Of a stretch of DNA of 64,000 nt, positions 35,531 to 45,900 are shown in pieces. A program made the position numbers and the translations under genes. The notes beneath the pieces were generated by a model. It was not told where the DNA came from and ran no database searches. It saw only the letters and a program-made list of their open reading frames with translations. Source of the stretch: Claveliimonas acetigenes. Lineage in GTDB: Bacteria; Bacillota; Clostridia; Lachnospirales; Lachnospiraceae. The stretch is from contig NZ_JAOQJU010000013.1 of the NCBI RefSeq assembly GCF_025567385.1, positions 29,954 to 93,953 on the forward strand. Reading direction: 5' to 3'. How positions within the stretch are numbered: position 1 is the stretch's first letter; each line of letters begins with the position of its first letter.

Positions 35531-36624
35531 GACTCATCCTCCTTTTCTGAAACCTTTATCGAAACATCATCCAGAATAAAAGACGCTGATGCATCCCTGG
35601 ACTCAAAATACAGTACGGGCCGCACGGTATCCACACTCACCGGAAGGCTTCCCTTCATCTCAACCCATTCTCCCGCCGCTACTTCTTCCGTCTGTGCCAC
35701 TGCGCCAAAAACAACCTCTCCGGACAATTTTTCCTCTGCCAGTGTAATCGCAAAGGCTGCGGGGCTGTCTGAATTATTTTTCAACCGACAGCTTACCTCT
35801 ATGGTTTTTCCCTCTATCTGTACTCCATAGAAATCCTTCTCTACCCCATGCCAGCTCTCCGTGCGTCCATCCACCGCCAGCGCTTTCTCGCCGCTGTAAG
35901 CATCCGCCGTAATCGTTCCGGTTCCATTTCCCCGGTTCGAGAAATAAGTTTCTCCATCTTCGAAATCCAGAAAAATATCTGAAAACGGTTCCACATCCGA
36001 ATCGTTCTCTCTGTATCCGATTTTTGCAGTACTGCCGTCGTCCACTGTCACCCGGATATTGTCCAGCATAAAGTCTTCGGTCCCATCCGCCTCAAAATTA
36101 AGCTGCGGCGATGAAGCGTCTGCGTATACCGGAATCTTTCCCTCCACATATACCCATCTGCCGGAGGGTACCGGTTCTGTCCAGACACTTTCCGGCCACT
36201 CAACGATGTCCGAATCCGGTCTCTGTATCTGGAGCGTACAGCCAATGGCAATCTCTTCTTCTGCTTTATGGCGAGTCCAGAAAGATACGTACAGCCATTT
36301 TCCAATAACATCCTGATCCTCCAGCATCAGAAATACGCCGTCTCTCTCGTCTTTCCTTTCACCAACCCGAAAACAATTGTCACTGTTATGACCTTCCTCC
36401 TGCCAGAACAGGCGGCCTCCCCCACAAGAACCAAAATACAGCGTCTGGCTCTTATCTTCTGCATCATAATCATAGAGTACTCGGGTACCCTCTTCTAATT
36501 TTTCTGAAATTTCCCCAGAAGGATGAAATTCGGTTTCACTGTAATTTCCGCCGCAGCCTGTCAGCAATAACACAATACTGATAACGGCAGCCTTGCAGAC
36601 CAGCGGCAGGTATCCGTCTCTCAT
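35527..36624 (-). CDS. Lipoprotein with two CenC-type carbohydrate-binding modules
   Basis: A 365-residue lipoprotein. ATG 36624 is chosen because AAAAGGAGGGACAT directly precedes it. The lipobox is LLTGC (about residue 22-26). Two CBM4/9-like modules follow (about 45-200 and 220-360); the second has the same IFLDFEDG and SFILDDVSI motifs as the neighbouring four-module protein. No enzymatic domain is present. It could capture xylan or xylo-oligosaccharides at the membrane. Its stop overlaps the next start by 4 bp. The preceding gene is a response regulator, 111 bp upstream. Confidence 0.87.
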   Translation of the reverse strand: MRDGYLPLVCKAAVISIVLLLTGCGGNYSETEFHPSGEISEKLEEGTRVLYDYDAEDKSQTLYFGSCGGGRLFWQEEGHNSDNCFRVGERKDERDGVFLMLEDQDVIGKWLYVSFWTRHKAEEEIAIGCTLQIQRPDSDIVEWPESVWTEPVPSGRWVYVEGKIPVYADASSPQLNFEADGTEDFMLDNIRVTVDDGSTAKIGYRENDSDVEPFSDIFLDFEDGETYFSNRGNGTGTITADAYSGEKALAVDGRTESWHGVEKDFYGVQIEGKTIEVSCRLKNNSDSPAAFAITLAEEKLSGEVVFGAVAQTEEVAAGEWVEMKGSLPVSVDTVRPVLYFESRDASASFILDDVSIKVSEKEDES

Positions 36625-36735
36625 ATGTCCCTCCTTTTTGCGAAGCTTCATCCATCTTATCTCTAGTTTATCCGAAGCTTCGCCCTCTGTAATTATACAA
36701 GATATAGTTATCACTCAAAAAAATAAACAATTTTA

Positions 36736-37782
36736 CTATTTCCGATAATCAGAAGGAAGACTTCCCCTCTGTTTCACGAAATACTTTAAAAAGGTAATAT
36801 AATTTACATAGCCGACGCGCACAGCGATTTCCTGCCATGACAATTCCGTCCTATCCGCAAGGCGAACCGCTTCTTCAATTCTGATTCTCTGCAGATAATC
36901 ATTCACACTTACGCCGGTCGCTTTCTTAAACTTCTGTCCGAGATACGCTTTATTCATATAAAATTTTTCTGCAAATTCCTGTACAGAAATATCCTGCCTG
37001 TAGTTTTCCCTGATAAAAAGCCTCATATATTCCACAGGATATTCACTGCCGGCTCCCTTTTCTTCCATAATCTTAAGAATACTCCGGTGAACACATTTGC
37101 CCACACTTTCTTTGTTCAGACCGCTTTCCTCTCTTGTCCGCTGCCAAAACACCTGCAATTCTCCGTTTCTATGGCCCAGTCTTTCATCCAGCAGACGGAA
37201 TAAAAGCATCAGCAGATCTTCCCATATTCCGGTTTGTTCATTTTCCCCCATATCATCTGCCAACAGTTTTCCAAGCAGAACATCTACATTTTCCACATGA
37301 AAACCGAGAATTTCTTCCGCCAGTCTTTCGAGATCTCCTGTCATTTTAACCGACGGCGGTTTCTGCGTCTGTGCCACTTCTTCCAGGATTTCATCCCTGT
37401 ACTTTTTTCCCTCTATCTCTTCTTTTATATTATCCAGGGATTCAAAAAGTTCCTTCTTTGTAACCGGTTTCAACAGATAATCCCGAATGCCAAGCTCCAA
37501 TGCCCTCTTCGCATATTGGAATTTTCCATAGCCGCTTACAATGATAAAAATAAATTCCCTTCCCCATACTTCCCGCATCTGTTCTGCCATTTCCAGTCCG
37601 TCAATGCCATCCATGCAGATATCCGTAATAATAATATCCGGTTTTAAATTAACGGACTCCTTCATCGCCTGCAACGCGTCCGTATATGCGCCAATTACAC
37701 GATAATCTTCCCTTTTCTCTATCAGACTTTTCAGATATTCCAATGCCAGCGGTTCATCATCTACCAATATAATCTGAATCAT
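36736..37782 (-). CDS. AraC-type response regulator (YesN-like)
   Basis: A 348-residue regulator. The receiver domain has acidic pocket VDDE and phospho-acceptor Asp54 (IITDIC), and Lys in LLKPVT. The C-terminal AraC helix-turn-helix pair (about 245-348) includes FYMNKAYLGQKFKKATG. The spacer between them is short compared with the two other regulators in the window. Its start overlaps the histidine kinase stop by 4 bp, so this is the most likely cognate partner. It probably activates the carbohydrate-utilisation genes nearby. Confidence 0.93.
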   Translation of the reverse strand: MIQIILVDDEPLALEYLKSLIEKREDYRVIGAYTDALQAMKESVNLKPDIIITDICMDGIDGLEMAEQMREVWGREFIFIIVSGYGKFQYAKRALELGIRDYLLKPVTKKELFESLDNIKEEIEGKKYRDEILEEVAQTQKPPSVKMTGDLERLAEEILGFHVENVDVLLGKLLADDMGENEQTGIWEDLLMLLFRLLDERLGHRNGELQVFWQRTREESGLNKESVGKCVHRSILKIMEEKGAGSEYPVEYMRLFIRENYRQDISVQEFAEKFYMNKAYLGQKFKKATGVSVNDYLQRIRIEEAVRLADRTELSWQEIAVRVGYVNYITFLKYFVKQRGSLPSDYRK

Positions 37783-39548
37783 TCTCTTCTACCCCCCCCC
37801 AAATATATTTTAAATCCGAAGCAAGCTTCTCCATCATGGACCTCCATAATCATTTCTGCCTTATCTTTATAATAAAGGAACACCCTGTTATATACATTCT
37901 GAAGCCCTACGCCTTTCCCTTTCTCGCTTTTTTTCTGGAAAACAGACTGCCGCAGCGCCTGCATCTGTTCTTGCGTAAGACTCGATCCGGTATTTACCAC
38001 CCGGATCACCACAGAATCCTCTTCCTTCTTTACACTTACTTTCACCTGACCGTATCCGTTCATCTTATGAATACCATGCTTGCAGGCATTCTCTACCAGC
38101 GGCTGTACGCTCATCTTGGGAATTCTGAATTCCTCCGCTTCCGGATCAACTGTAATTGAGAAATCAAACCGACTGGAAAAACGCAGTTTTTCAATATCCA
38201 GATACATTCGGATAAATTCTATCTCCTCCCGCACCGTAACCTGATCGTCACTCCAGTCCAAGAGCTTACGCATCATAATCGCAAGGTGCTCAATGGTCCA
38301 CGACACCTCGTCATAATGATTTCTTTCACTAATCGCAAGGATTGCATTCAGTGTGTTAAATAAGAAATGAGGATTCACCTGACTAATCAGAACATTCAGC
38401 CTCGCCCGCATTCCCTCCAGTTCCAATTCCTTTTTCTGCATATTAAGCGCATAAACCTCATTAATCAGCTCATTAATCTGGTTCATCATCCGGTTAAAGC
38501 TCTGAATCGCAATTTCCACCTCATCGTTATACTGCTTCGTCCGAATCGGTGAGAAGTCTGTCTCATCGAATATTTCCATGCGGTTAGCCAGAATCCGTAA
38601 ACGGCTTGTATATGGACGAATCAGAAGAACCATAATGAAAGCCGAGCATAAAATAATTAAAATAATCAAGCCGCCTGTCTGCAGTGTAATCCTGGACACC
38701 TCTTCCGCTGCCGCATCTGCAGCGACAACACCAAGCACGGACCAGCCTTCCAGCGTCCCTGTCAGCCCGGATGTGCAGGTAACAATATCCTCACCCTCTG
38801 CAATCCGGTCTGCCTGTGTGAAATTTACCATATCATAAGGCTCATATTCCTGATCCGTGGACGCCACCACCTGATTCTGCGGATTGATCAGATAGTATTG
38901 AACGCCGGTATCCGTATCCTGCAGCCAATAATAAATCTGCTCCATAGACAGGAAGATCTGGATTGCCATCTTATACTTATACTCCGGATTATAAACCGGA
39001 ATCTGATAAAGGACGGCAATTGACGGCTGTCTGATACCACTGGCTTCAATATCATCCTTATACCGCACCCAGGATACAATTTCCACATTTCCTTCTTCTG
39101 CCTCCAGTTCTTCCAGCCATACGGCCATCTGGGGATACTCATCCAGGCGCCGGTATACGGAAGAATTATACACAGTCGGGTTTTCCGTATATACCCGTAT
39201 CTCACTCATTCCCTGAGCCGCTGTCATGATTTCCTCCAAGAAACTGGTAATGGAACTGTTGTAGCTCTGGTAAAACTCATCATAGCTTCCGTAGTCCTTT
39301 TGCAGAATCTCAACCAATGTCTCGTCGATACTCGCCGACACGGCAATATTTTCCGCCCCTTCCAGTGTTTTTTCAATATTCCCGGTCGCCTTCTCAACAG
39401 AATTCTGTAGATTATCTCTGGTTCGTTCCTGGAAAACCGTATCAATCTTTATATGCAAAAAAACTGCAAGCAATAAAACCGGCAGGAAAATACAACTAAT
39501 GTAAATTAACACAACTTTTTTGCTCAATGTCATTTTTATCTTCTTCAT
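37779..39548 (-). CDS. Sensor histidine kinase (YesM-like, HisKA_7TM-independent LytS/His_kinase type)
   Basis: A 589-residue membrane kinase starting at ATG 39548 (MKKIKMTLSKK); the longer frame to 39683 lies inside the upstream gene. TM1 is about 11-31, followed by an extracellular dCache-like sensor of about 260 residues, TM2 about 293-312, and HAMP. The phospho-acceptor is His394 in SQVNPHFLFNTL. A HATPase_c domain with N-box LVENACKHG completes the kinase. YesM-type kinases sense oligosaccharides, often with a solute-binding protein. It lies between two response regulators, 5 bp after the first and overlapping the second. Confidence 0.94.
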   Translation of the reverse strand: MKKIKMTLSKKVVLIYISCIFLPVLLLAVFLHIKIDTVFQERTRDNLQNSVEKATGNIEKTLEGAENIAVSASIDETLVEILQKDYGSYDEFYQSYNSSITSFLEEIMTAAQGMSEIRVYTENPTVYNSSVYRRLDEYPQMAVWLEELEAEEGNVEIVSWVRYKDDIEASGIRQPSIAVLYQIPVYNPEYKYKMAIQIFLSMEQIYYWLQDTDTGVQYYLINPQNQVVASTDQEYEPYDMVNFTQADRIAEGEDIVTCTSGLTGTLEGWSVLGVVAADAAAEEVSRITLQTGGLIILIILCSAFIMVLLIRPYTSRLRILANRMEIFDETDFSPIRTKQYNDEVEIAIQSFNRMMNQINELINEVYALNMQKKELELEGMRARLNVLISQVNPHFLFNTLNAILAISERNHYDEVSWTIEHLAIMMRKLLDWSDDQVTVREEIEFIRMYLDIEKLRFSSRFDFSITVDPEAEEFRIPKMSVQPLVENACKHGIHKMNGYGQVKVSVKKEEDSVVIRVVNTGSSLTQEQMQALRQSVFQKKSEKGKGVGLQNVYNRVFLYYKDKAEMIMEVHDGEACFGFKIYLGGGRRE

Positions 39549-39553
39549 AGCTG

Positions 39554-41008
39554 TTATCTCTTTCTGAATTCTGTTGGCGTCATCCCATTTTTTTCCCGGA
39601 ACTTCCTGCAGAAATAATCCGGATTTGAAAATCCGGAATCCATAGAAATCTCTATCACAGAATCCGAACTCTCTCTCAGGCATTTTTCTGCATATTCCAG
39701 ACGTACTTTATTCAAATACTGTCTAAAAGTCATTCCGGTCTCTTTCTTTACCAGCTTCCCCAGATAGACTTCGTTGTAGCAAAGCTCTCCCGCCATGTCC
39801 TGAATGGTAATATTCTCATGAAAATGCTCCTGTATATAAACCGTAATCTGGCTGCCAGTCTGATTCTTATCTATGCTTTCTTTCTTCTCGCGGATAATCT
39901 GCATCCAGATATCCCGAAGCTCTTCAAAAAACATCCATGAAACCTGCCACTTAAGCTGTTCTCCTGTCTCATCCTTCATTGCAATCAATCTGGCAAGCAC
40001 AATAATCCGAAGCTGCCTTGGCTCTATATTGCGGCCGCGGAGAGCGGCGCAGTAATTTGACACCTGCTCACAGTCCCGGAAGTTCTCTTCCTCCGGCTCC
40101 TCCAAAATCTCATGGCAGTATAGGGCATTCTGTTTCTCCAGCCATTCTCTGTCCTCCTGACAGAACACCCGGCTCCTTTTCTCCCGGTAGAAGCAGTAGT
40201 CCATAACCTGAGTAACCAGCTTCCAGGCTTCCCCTATTTCTCTCCGGCTGCCGACAAGTCCCAGGTCCATGACAACATATGCCGTGTCCCTGACATCTGT
40301 CAACGCATGTATCATCTGCTTTCCCAATCCCTCTTTCTCAAAATCTAAAACAACTGCTGCAAAATCCGAAGTCAGAAACATTATCTCGTAAGGCTCCGGG
40401 ACAAGGTGTTCATTTTGCAAAGCCAGCATCAATACTTCCCGGCTCCGTATCCCTTTTACTGCAAGCATTCTCCTTTGTCTCTCCTGCAAATTTAAAATCA
40501 GCTCAAGCTTATATAATTCTTCCTCCTCTGCCACGCCATTTAGAAACCTTGACAAATACGAACAGCTCAGATTCGCGAGACTCCTGTCCGTCTTTTCCCT
40601 GACCGCCCGTTCCCGTTTTTCTCTGTCCATATCCTCCTTGATCTCTGCAAGCTTCTGTGTGACCTCTCTGCGTATAATCGGCTTCAGGATATAATTCTCC
40701 ACACCCAGACGCATTGCCTCCTTCGCATAATCGAAGGTTCCATATGCACTGAGTATGACAAATTTCGGCTGAAAATGCATATGCTCTCTCACATACGCAA
40801 TCAACTCCATTCCACTCATTTCCGGCATTGCTATGTCTGTAATAACCAGATCCGGCTGGTATTCCGCAATAATCTCCAACGCCTGTTTTCCGTTTTCCGC
40901 ACTTCCTACAAGTTCAAATCCCAGATTTTCCCAATTCACCAGAAACTCCAGCGCCTCTCTTGCAAATGCTTCGTCATCTACAATCACTACTTTATACAAT
41001 TCCTTCAT
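39554..41008 (-). CDS. AraC-type response regulator (YesN-like, long linker)
   Basis: A 484-residue regulator starting at ATG 41008 (MKELYKVVIVDDE). Phospho-acceptor Asp58 is in LVITDIAMP and the conserved Lys is in ILKPII. A linker of about 240 residues separates the receiver from the AraC DNA-binding domain (about 385-484; NEVYLGKLVKKETG). The ribosome site is weak. It is encoded between the solute-binding protein and the histidine kinase; with the regulator at 36736 it makes an RR-HK-RR arrangement. Confidence 0.93.
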   Translation of the reverse strand: MKELYKVVIVDDEAFAREALEFLVNWENLGFELVGSAENGKQALEIIAEYQPDLVITDIAMPEMSGMELIAYVREHMHFQPKFVILSAYGTFDYAKEAMRLGVENYILKPIIRREVTQKLAEIKEDMDREKRERAVREKTDRSLANLSCSYLSRFLNGVAEEEELYKLELILNLQERQRRMLAVKGIRSREVLMLALQNEHLVPEPYEIMFLTSDFAAVVLDFEKEGLGKQMIHALTDVRDTAYVVMDLGLVGSRREIGEAWKLVTQVMDYCFYREKRSRVFCQEDREWLEKQNALYCHEILEEPEEENFRDCEQVSNYCAALRGRNIEPRQLRIIVLARLIAMKDETGEQLKWQVSWMFFEELRDIWMQIIREKKESIDKNQTGSQITVYIQEHFHENITIQDMAGELCYNEVYLGKLVKKETGMTFRQYLNKVRLEYAEKCLRESSDSVIEISMDSGFSNPDYFCRKFREKNGMTPTEFRKR

Positions 41009-41031
41009 ATCAGCACCCACCACCACATTTA

Positions 41032-42654
41032 TCAGGAAAGGCTTTCCTGAATGCATTCGTTAATATATTGGATAAAATTCTCATATCCGGTCTGCTTATA
41101 TTCTTCGCAATACTGCAGCCACATACCGTCAAAATTTTCTGTTCCACAAGTAATCACTCTGGGAATCCATGCCGTATTACATGCAGTTGCCCTGGACGAC
41201 GCAATTTCCGCCGGCGTCCCGTCCACCGGGCTGAATCTCCAGGTAGGAAAATAAACCGGCTGCTCCAGCGGATCTAAAAAGAAATCGCCCCAGCTTGTCA
41301 TATGATAATTTCCCAGAAACTGCCTATCATACTCCGTCAGCGTTTCCTGAAATTCTCTCAATTGATTTCCCACCGTTGCAGCATTCCCATCAGAATAAGT
41401 TCCTTCTATTTTGGGGAGATGATCGAAGAGAGTTTCCGCCGAATTCTTATAGTCCCAATCCTCCGTATACTGCTCCACCCTCATCTCCTGCGTACGGTAG
41501 AACATTCCCTCTTCATCCACAAGATAGTCTTCTCCCTCTATCCCCCAGGAAAACAGTTTCTGCCATTTTTCATCCAGCAGCGTATCAAACAACTCCAGTA
41601 CTTTTTCCGGGGACTCGCAATCCACCGAAATCATAAATCCACTTGTCATGGAAACCGTATTATAATCCATGTACTGCTCCCGGATTCCTTCCTCATACAC
41701 CAGCGGAACAGAGACATACGTGCGTTCATTCATTCCCTTTTTCCCAAGATAAGTATTCGCATCATTAATATTCCATGTCTCATCCGCAAAGCCCAGTACA
41801 TTTCCTTTCGAAAGGCGGTCTAAGTACTGCTCATGGCTGATGATACATGCCTCCGGGTCTATCACACCTTTTTCATATTCTTCGCACAATTTCCAATAAA
41901 ACCTCCTGGAAATGTCCTCCGTTCTGAAATCAAACGCAATATTTGTCACCGGATCTACAATGCAATTTGCATTATTGGGATAACCTGCCAGCAGCGCCGG
42001 AGGATTCACAAGACCGTAATTTGACGTTCCGTCATTACAGATAGTATACCCGATCGTTTTCTCCCCATATAATTCCGGATAACGCTCCATATACCGTTCA
42101 ATCAGATCAAAATACTCATCCAGCGTAGCAATCTTCGGATAGCCAAACTCCGACAAAACCACTTTCTGAATAAAAAACCCGGATCTCCAATTGTTTTTAA
42201 CCTGTAACGCCTCTCCTTGTAAAATCCCATAATCCGGGAGAATATAAATGTGCCCGTCCTCTTCTGTCATAAGCTCCAGATAAGGCTCATAATGGCTGTA
42301 CAAATTCGGATAGTCCGGAAGCAAATCCTCAAGGGGAACCGCACCTCCTCTGTCGATAAGCAGCTCACTGGCATCCAGAATATCCGTATAATCTCCGCTT
42401 GCCGCCATCGCTTTTCTTTCCTGCTCTCCATCCCCTGTATAAGTAACAAATTCAAATTCCACATGAAGCTCTTCTTTCAATTTCTGATAAATCTTATTAT
42501 TTGCCGACGGCTGCTCTCCATCTGTAAAAACAGACAAATGCAGGTTCTCCTGCCCATCTTCCTTCACCGGTTCTGCTTCTTTGCACCCGGCTACCGTCAG
42601 CGACAATATCGTTACAGCAATTACTTTCCATATGAATGTAAAACTTCTTCTCAT
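41032..42654 (-). CDS. Extracellular solute-binding lipoprotein (sugar ABC family 1)
   Basis: A 540-residue lipoprotein: lipobox LTVAGC with Cys24, then a large bilobal binding-protein fold of the LplA/YtcQ group (DYTDILDASELL, DGHIYILPDYG). These proteins normally deliver oligosaccharides to MalF/MalG-like permeases, but none is encoded nearby. It is the first gene of the operon leading through RR-HK-RR to the CBM proteins and the xylanase. It may feed a distant transporter or act as a ligand-presenting subunit for the adjacent kinase. An extended -10 promoter lies about 50 bp upstream. Confidence 0.9.
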   Translation of the reverse strand: MRRSFTFIWKVIAVTILSLTVAGCKEAEPVKEDGQENLHLSVFTDGEQPSANNKIYQKLKEELHVEFEFVTYTGDGEQERKAMAASGDYTDILDASELLIDRGGAVPLEDLLPDYPNLYSHYEPYLELMTEEDGHIYILPDYGILQGEALQVKNNWRSGFFIQKVVLSEFGYPKIATLDEYFDLIERYMERYPELYGEKTIGYTICNDGTSNYGLVNPPALLAGYPNNANCIVDPVTNIAFDFRTEDISRRFYWKLCEEYEKGVIDPEACIISHEQYLDRLSKGNVLGFADETWNINDANTYLGKKGMNERTYVSVPLVYEEGIREQYMDYNTVSMTSGFMISVDCESPEKVLELFDTLLDEKWQKLFSWGIEGEDYLVDEEGMFYRTQEMRVEQYTEDWDYKNSAETLFDHLPKIEGTYSDGNAATVGNQLREFQETLTEYDRQFLGNYHMTSWGDFFLDPLEQPVYFPTWRFSPVDGTPAEIASSRATACNTAWIPRVITCGTENFDGMWLQYCEEYKQTGYENFIQYINECIQESLS

Positions 42655-42700
42655 ACCATGTCATTCCTTTTGCAGTATACTTCTCTTTTTACACGAATAA

Positions 42701-42709
42701 ATTATAACA
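42701..42709 (-). promoter_or_regulatory. Extended -10 promoter of the xylan-sensing operon
   Basis: On the minus strand TGTTATAAT (TG-N-TATAAT; -10 at 42701-42706) lies 47 bp upstream of the ATG. It directly abuts, by one base overlap, the T-rich end of the terminator at 42709-42760. Confidence 0.55.
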
Positions 42710-42760
42710 CAAAACAAAGAAAAAGATGGCTGTTGCCAGCCATCTTTTTCTTTGTTTTGT
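42709..42760 (-). terminator. 24-bp perfect-stem terminator after the second GH127 gene
   Basis: Arms 42709-42732 and 42737-42760 are perfectly complementary with a four-base loop. The GC-rich top (GATGGCTG) and an A-rich/T-rich base make a strong hairpin with a built-in T-tract on the minus strand, and probably on both strands. It lies 17 bp downstream of repeat B. Confidence 0.85.
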
Positions 42761-42777
42761 AAATTTTATAATATTTC

Positions 42778-42931
42778 AGTTCAGCCATAAGTCGGATTGT
42801 GGGTGAATCATGCTTGCATGAATGAACACACGATCCGGCTTATGATCGGAGCGCCAGTTTATGAGCAAAAATAGCTGCATAGCAGCGGAGAAGCATCGTA
42901 GATGCGTTTTGCGAATGGCGCGGGCTGAACT
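42778..42931. repeat. 154-bp structured repeat, copy B
   Basis: Same length and same terminal AGTTCAGCC/GGCTGAACT arms as copy A at 8495-8648, differing at only a few positions. It lies 12 bp past the stop of the SLH-GH127 gene, the same relative position as copy A. Confidence 0.9.
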
Positions 42932-42943
42932 GTTACTTATTTA

Positions 42944-45900
42944 TTATTTACCAAACTTCTCCATGAATCTCTGGATAATAATCGCGCATTCTGCACGGCT
43001 TGTGTCACCCTGCGGGTCGAGACGGTAAGAACCATCTTCATTTTCTTTACCGGCAATGATTCCGTTGGCTACTGCCCACTTCATTGCCTCTTCCGCAAAT
43101 TTCGTTACCTTATCAGCGTCTGTAAATGCGCTGATATCGGTCGGTTCTTCAGATTCATATTCCATATGCTTCGCGTAACGGTACATCATCGTTACCATCT
43201 GCTCACGGGTAATCGGATCATTCGTTCCAAAGTATCCGGAATCTGTATAACCCGTAACAACCTCCGCTTCAGCCGCCCAGATGACTGCCTTTGAATAGAA
43301 CTGTCCATCCGGTACATCCGGGAATCTTGTCTCATACTCTACTTTCGGCTCACCATTAAGACGGTAAAGAATCGTTGCAAACTGTGCACGTACCAGCGTT
43401 GCGTATGGTGAGAAATGCGTAGGATCTGTACCCGTCATGGTTCCTGCAAAGTAGTTGTAGTATGCTGCATTGTAGAACCAGTCATCTTTCACTACGTCTA
43501 CATATGGCAGTCCCTTGCTTTCCAGAGCCTCTGCCGCTTTGTCAAGCGCTGCAGCCGCATCATCAATTTCTTTCTGTGTTGCATCTGCATCTGCCAATAC
43601 TTCTTTCGCCTGATTCAAAGCTTCTTCGTAAGCTGCCCAGCTTTCTTCCGTATACTTATCTTTCTCGGTATCCGGCACTGCTGCCTTAATCGCTGCTTCC
43701 AAAGCTGTCTTGTCTGTTTCATCCGGTTTCGCCGCTTCCTTCACAGTTACCTTGAAGGTTGCCGTCTTTCCTTCGTATGTTACAGTTATCGTCTGTTCGC
43801 CGGTCTTAGTCTTGTCATAGCCGCTTACTTCGTAGCCTTCTGTGATTTCTTTTTCTTCACCATTGCTGTATTTTGCAGTCACTTTCATTCCGTCAAGGTC
43901 AAGCTCTTCCCCTGCCGTGTACTCCGTCTTCGTCGGTGCTGTTACTGTAATGGATTCCAGAGTAGCCGGTTTCTCTGCTTCCTTCACTGTTACCTTGAAG
44001 GTCGCTGTCTTTCCTTCATATGTTACTGTTACCGTCTGCTCTCCGGTCTTTGTCTTGTCATAGCCGCTTACTTCATAGCCTTCTGTGATTTCTTTTTCTG
44101 TATCATCAGAATACTTCGCAACTACCTTCATTCCTGTAAGGTCAAGCTCGTCACCTACTGTATACTCCGCCTTCGTTGGTGCTGTTACCGTAATGGATTC
44201 TAATTTCACTCCGCTTACCAGAGCTTTTACCTGGTCTGCCGTCATCGCATATCCGGCAATGGTATAATTGTCAATCAGGCCTTTATAATACTCGCCTGTT
44301 TTCCAGTTTGCCTTACCGATATACAGGATACTGGAATTGCCAAGGATATCAATCAGACCATATTCACTATTCTGTTTTGCTTTCTGCACTCCGTCAATAT
44401 AAATGGTAGTATCCGTCTCTGTATATACGATTGTCACATAATGCCAGTCATTGGTTCCTACCGTCGTGCTTGCATTTGTCGGTCTTGCACCTGTATTCTT
44501 GTATCTTTCTGCCAGAAGGGTTCCATTATTATTCAATGCTCCCAGATAAACTTCCGTCCCGAAATTCTGCTCGTCCTCATTTGGCGCTGCGAAGAATCCC
44601 CAGTTGGTCGTACCTGCCTCCGGTTTTGCCTGGAAGGAAACGGTCATTTCCTTCTCTCCTGTCAGAAGGCTGGATCCGGTTGTTTTCGTTACTTTCAGGA
44701 AATCAGAAGTTCCGTTCAGATAAATCGCTTTCCCTCCATCGTGATCCTGAAGGGTATAGGTACCTTCTGCCACTGCATATCCATTGGTAAATCCGGTCTC
44801 TTCATCGTCAAAGTCAAACTCTGCCAGGATATCCGGTCTCTCTGCTGTTCCTTCCTTCACAATCATAACCGTATAAGTCTTGCTAGTCGTATGATCCTGA
44901 GCTTTGGATACAATTGAGAGAACCATTTCCTCTGATGTAAGTTTAATCTCTCTTGCCTTGGTATCGTCAATCAGGATACCATTTACATAAATCAATCCAC
45001 TCTCCATCTGCGGAACTGCTGTCATGGAAATGGTTTCTGTGTCTTTCGGAACCGTCAGGGTATAATCTGTCACATCGCCTGCAAATTCCTGTGATAATTC
45101 TCCTGTATCAAAGGAAAGGGCTTTCATCTCTGCGTTAGTATCATAAGCAGTATCATTTATAATGCTAATTCCGTATAATCCGCCTACCAATGAATTATTT
45201 ACAGACGAGAACTTAATCGTTACCTTTCCGTCCTCCGCCGCTTTCACAAGATCTGCCGGTATCTCAATTGTGTGAACATAGAATCCGGTATCTGACGGTG
45301 CATCTGCAAATGCATATGTTTCAATAACGGTTCCGTCTACACTGATTTCAAATGTACGTCCCTTATCTCCGGAGTAGAAGGTTAAGTTCAGATAATTATG
45401 ATCTGCGTCTTTATCAACATTCATATCATAGCTGAACCAGCCTCCGCCGTACGCATGACGATACTGTCTGTCATTGTATACGCCCACGCCTGAGTTATCG
45501 CTTTTCTGCAGATTCTTTGCCAGCTCAGAGTTATTATCGTCAAAGTTATACAGATAATCTACGCTGATCTCATTTTCACGAAGCTGCTCCTTCCCTTCCA
45601 GGATACGGTCCTGTGCAGCCTGAGAGTCCTCGCCCTCCAGATACATATAGAGACCATAGCTTTCTTTGTATCTCATGTAATGCGGTGTATAAATCAGCTC
45701 GTCAGAATCTGTGTTATTCAGCTTAAACTGTACCTGTCCGTCTTCACTATCCTCAATACGAACCAGATTCTTCTCAATATCTGCCTTCCATTCTTCCACA
45801 TCCTTATAGTTCTCCATCAGAATGGTGGTCTTTGCATTCGGATCCAGCGTACCGACACGCACAAGGATTCCATTTGCCGCAGAACGCCCAATATTGTCTG

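Noticed and set aside
43415..44203. 262-codon plus-strand frame with internal repeats
   Set aside because: Antisense shadow of the duplicated Big3, FIVAR and SLH region of the GH127 gene. The same shadow appears at 18290 for the paralogue.
43800..44215. Repeated blocks that at first look like a CRISPR or tandem array
   Set aside because: They are two Big3 immunoglobulin-like domains in frame, with units of about 240 bp and no short spacers. No CRISPR array or cas gene is present in the window.
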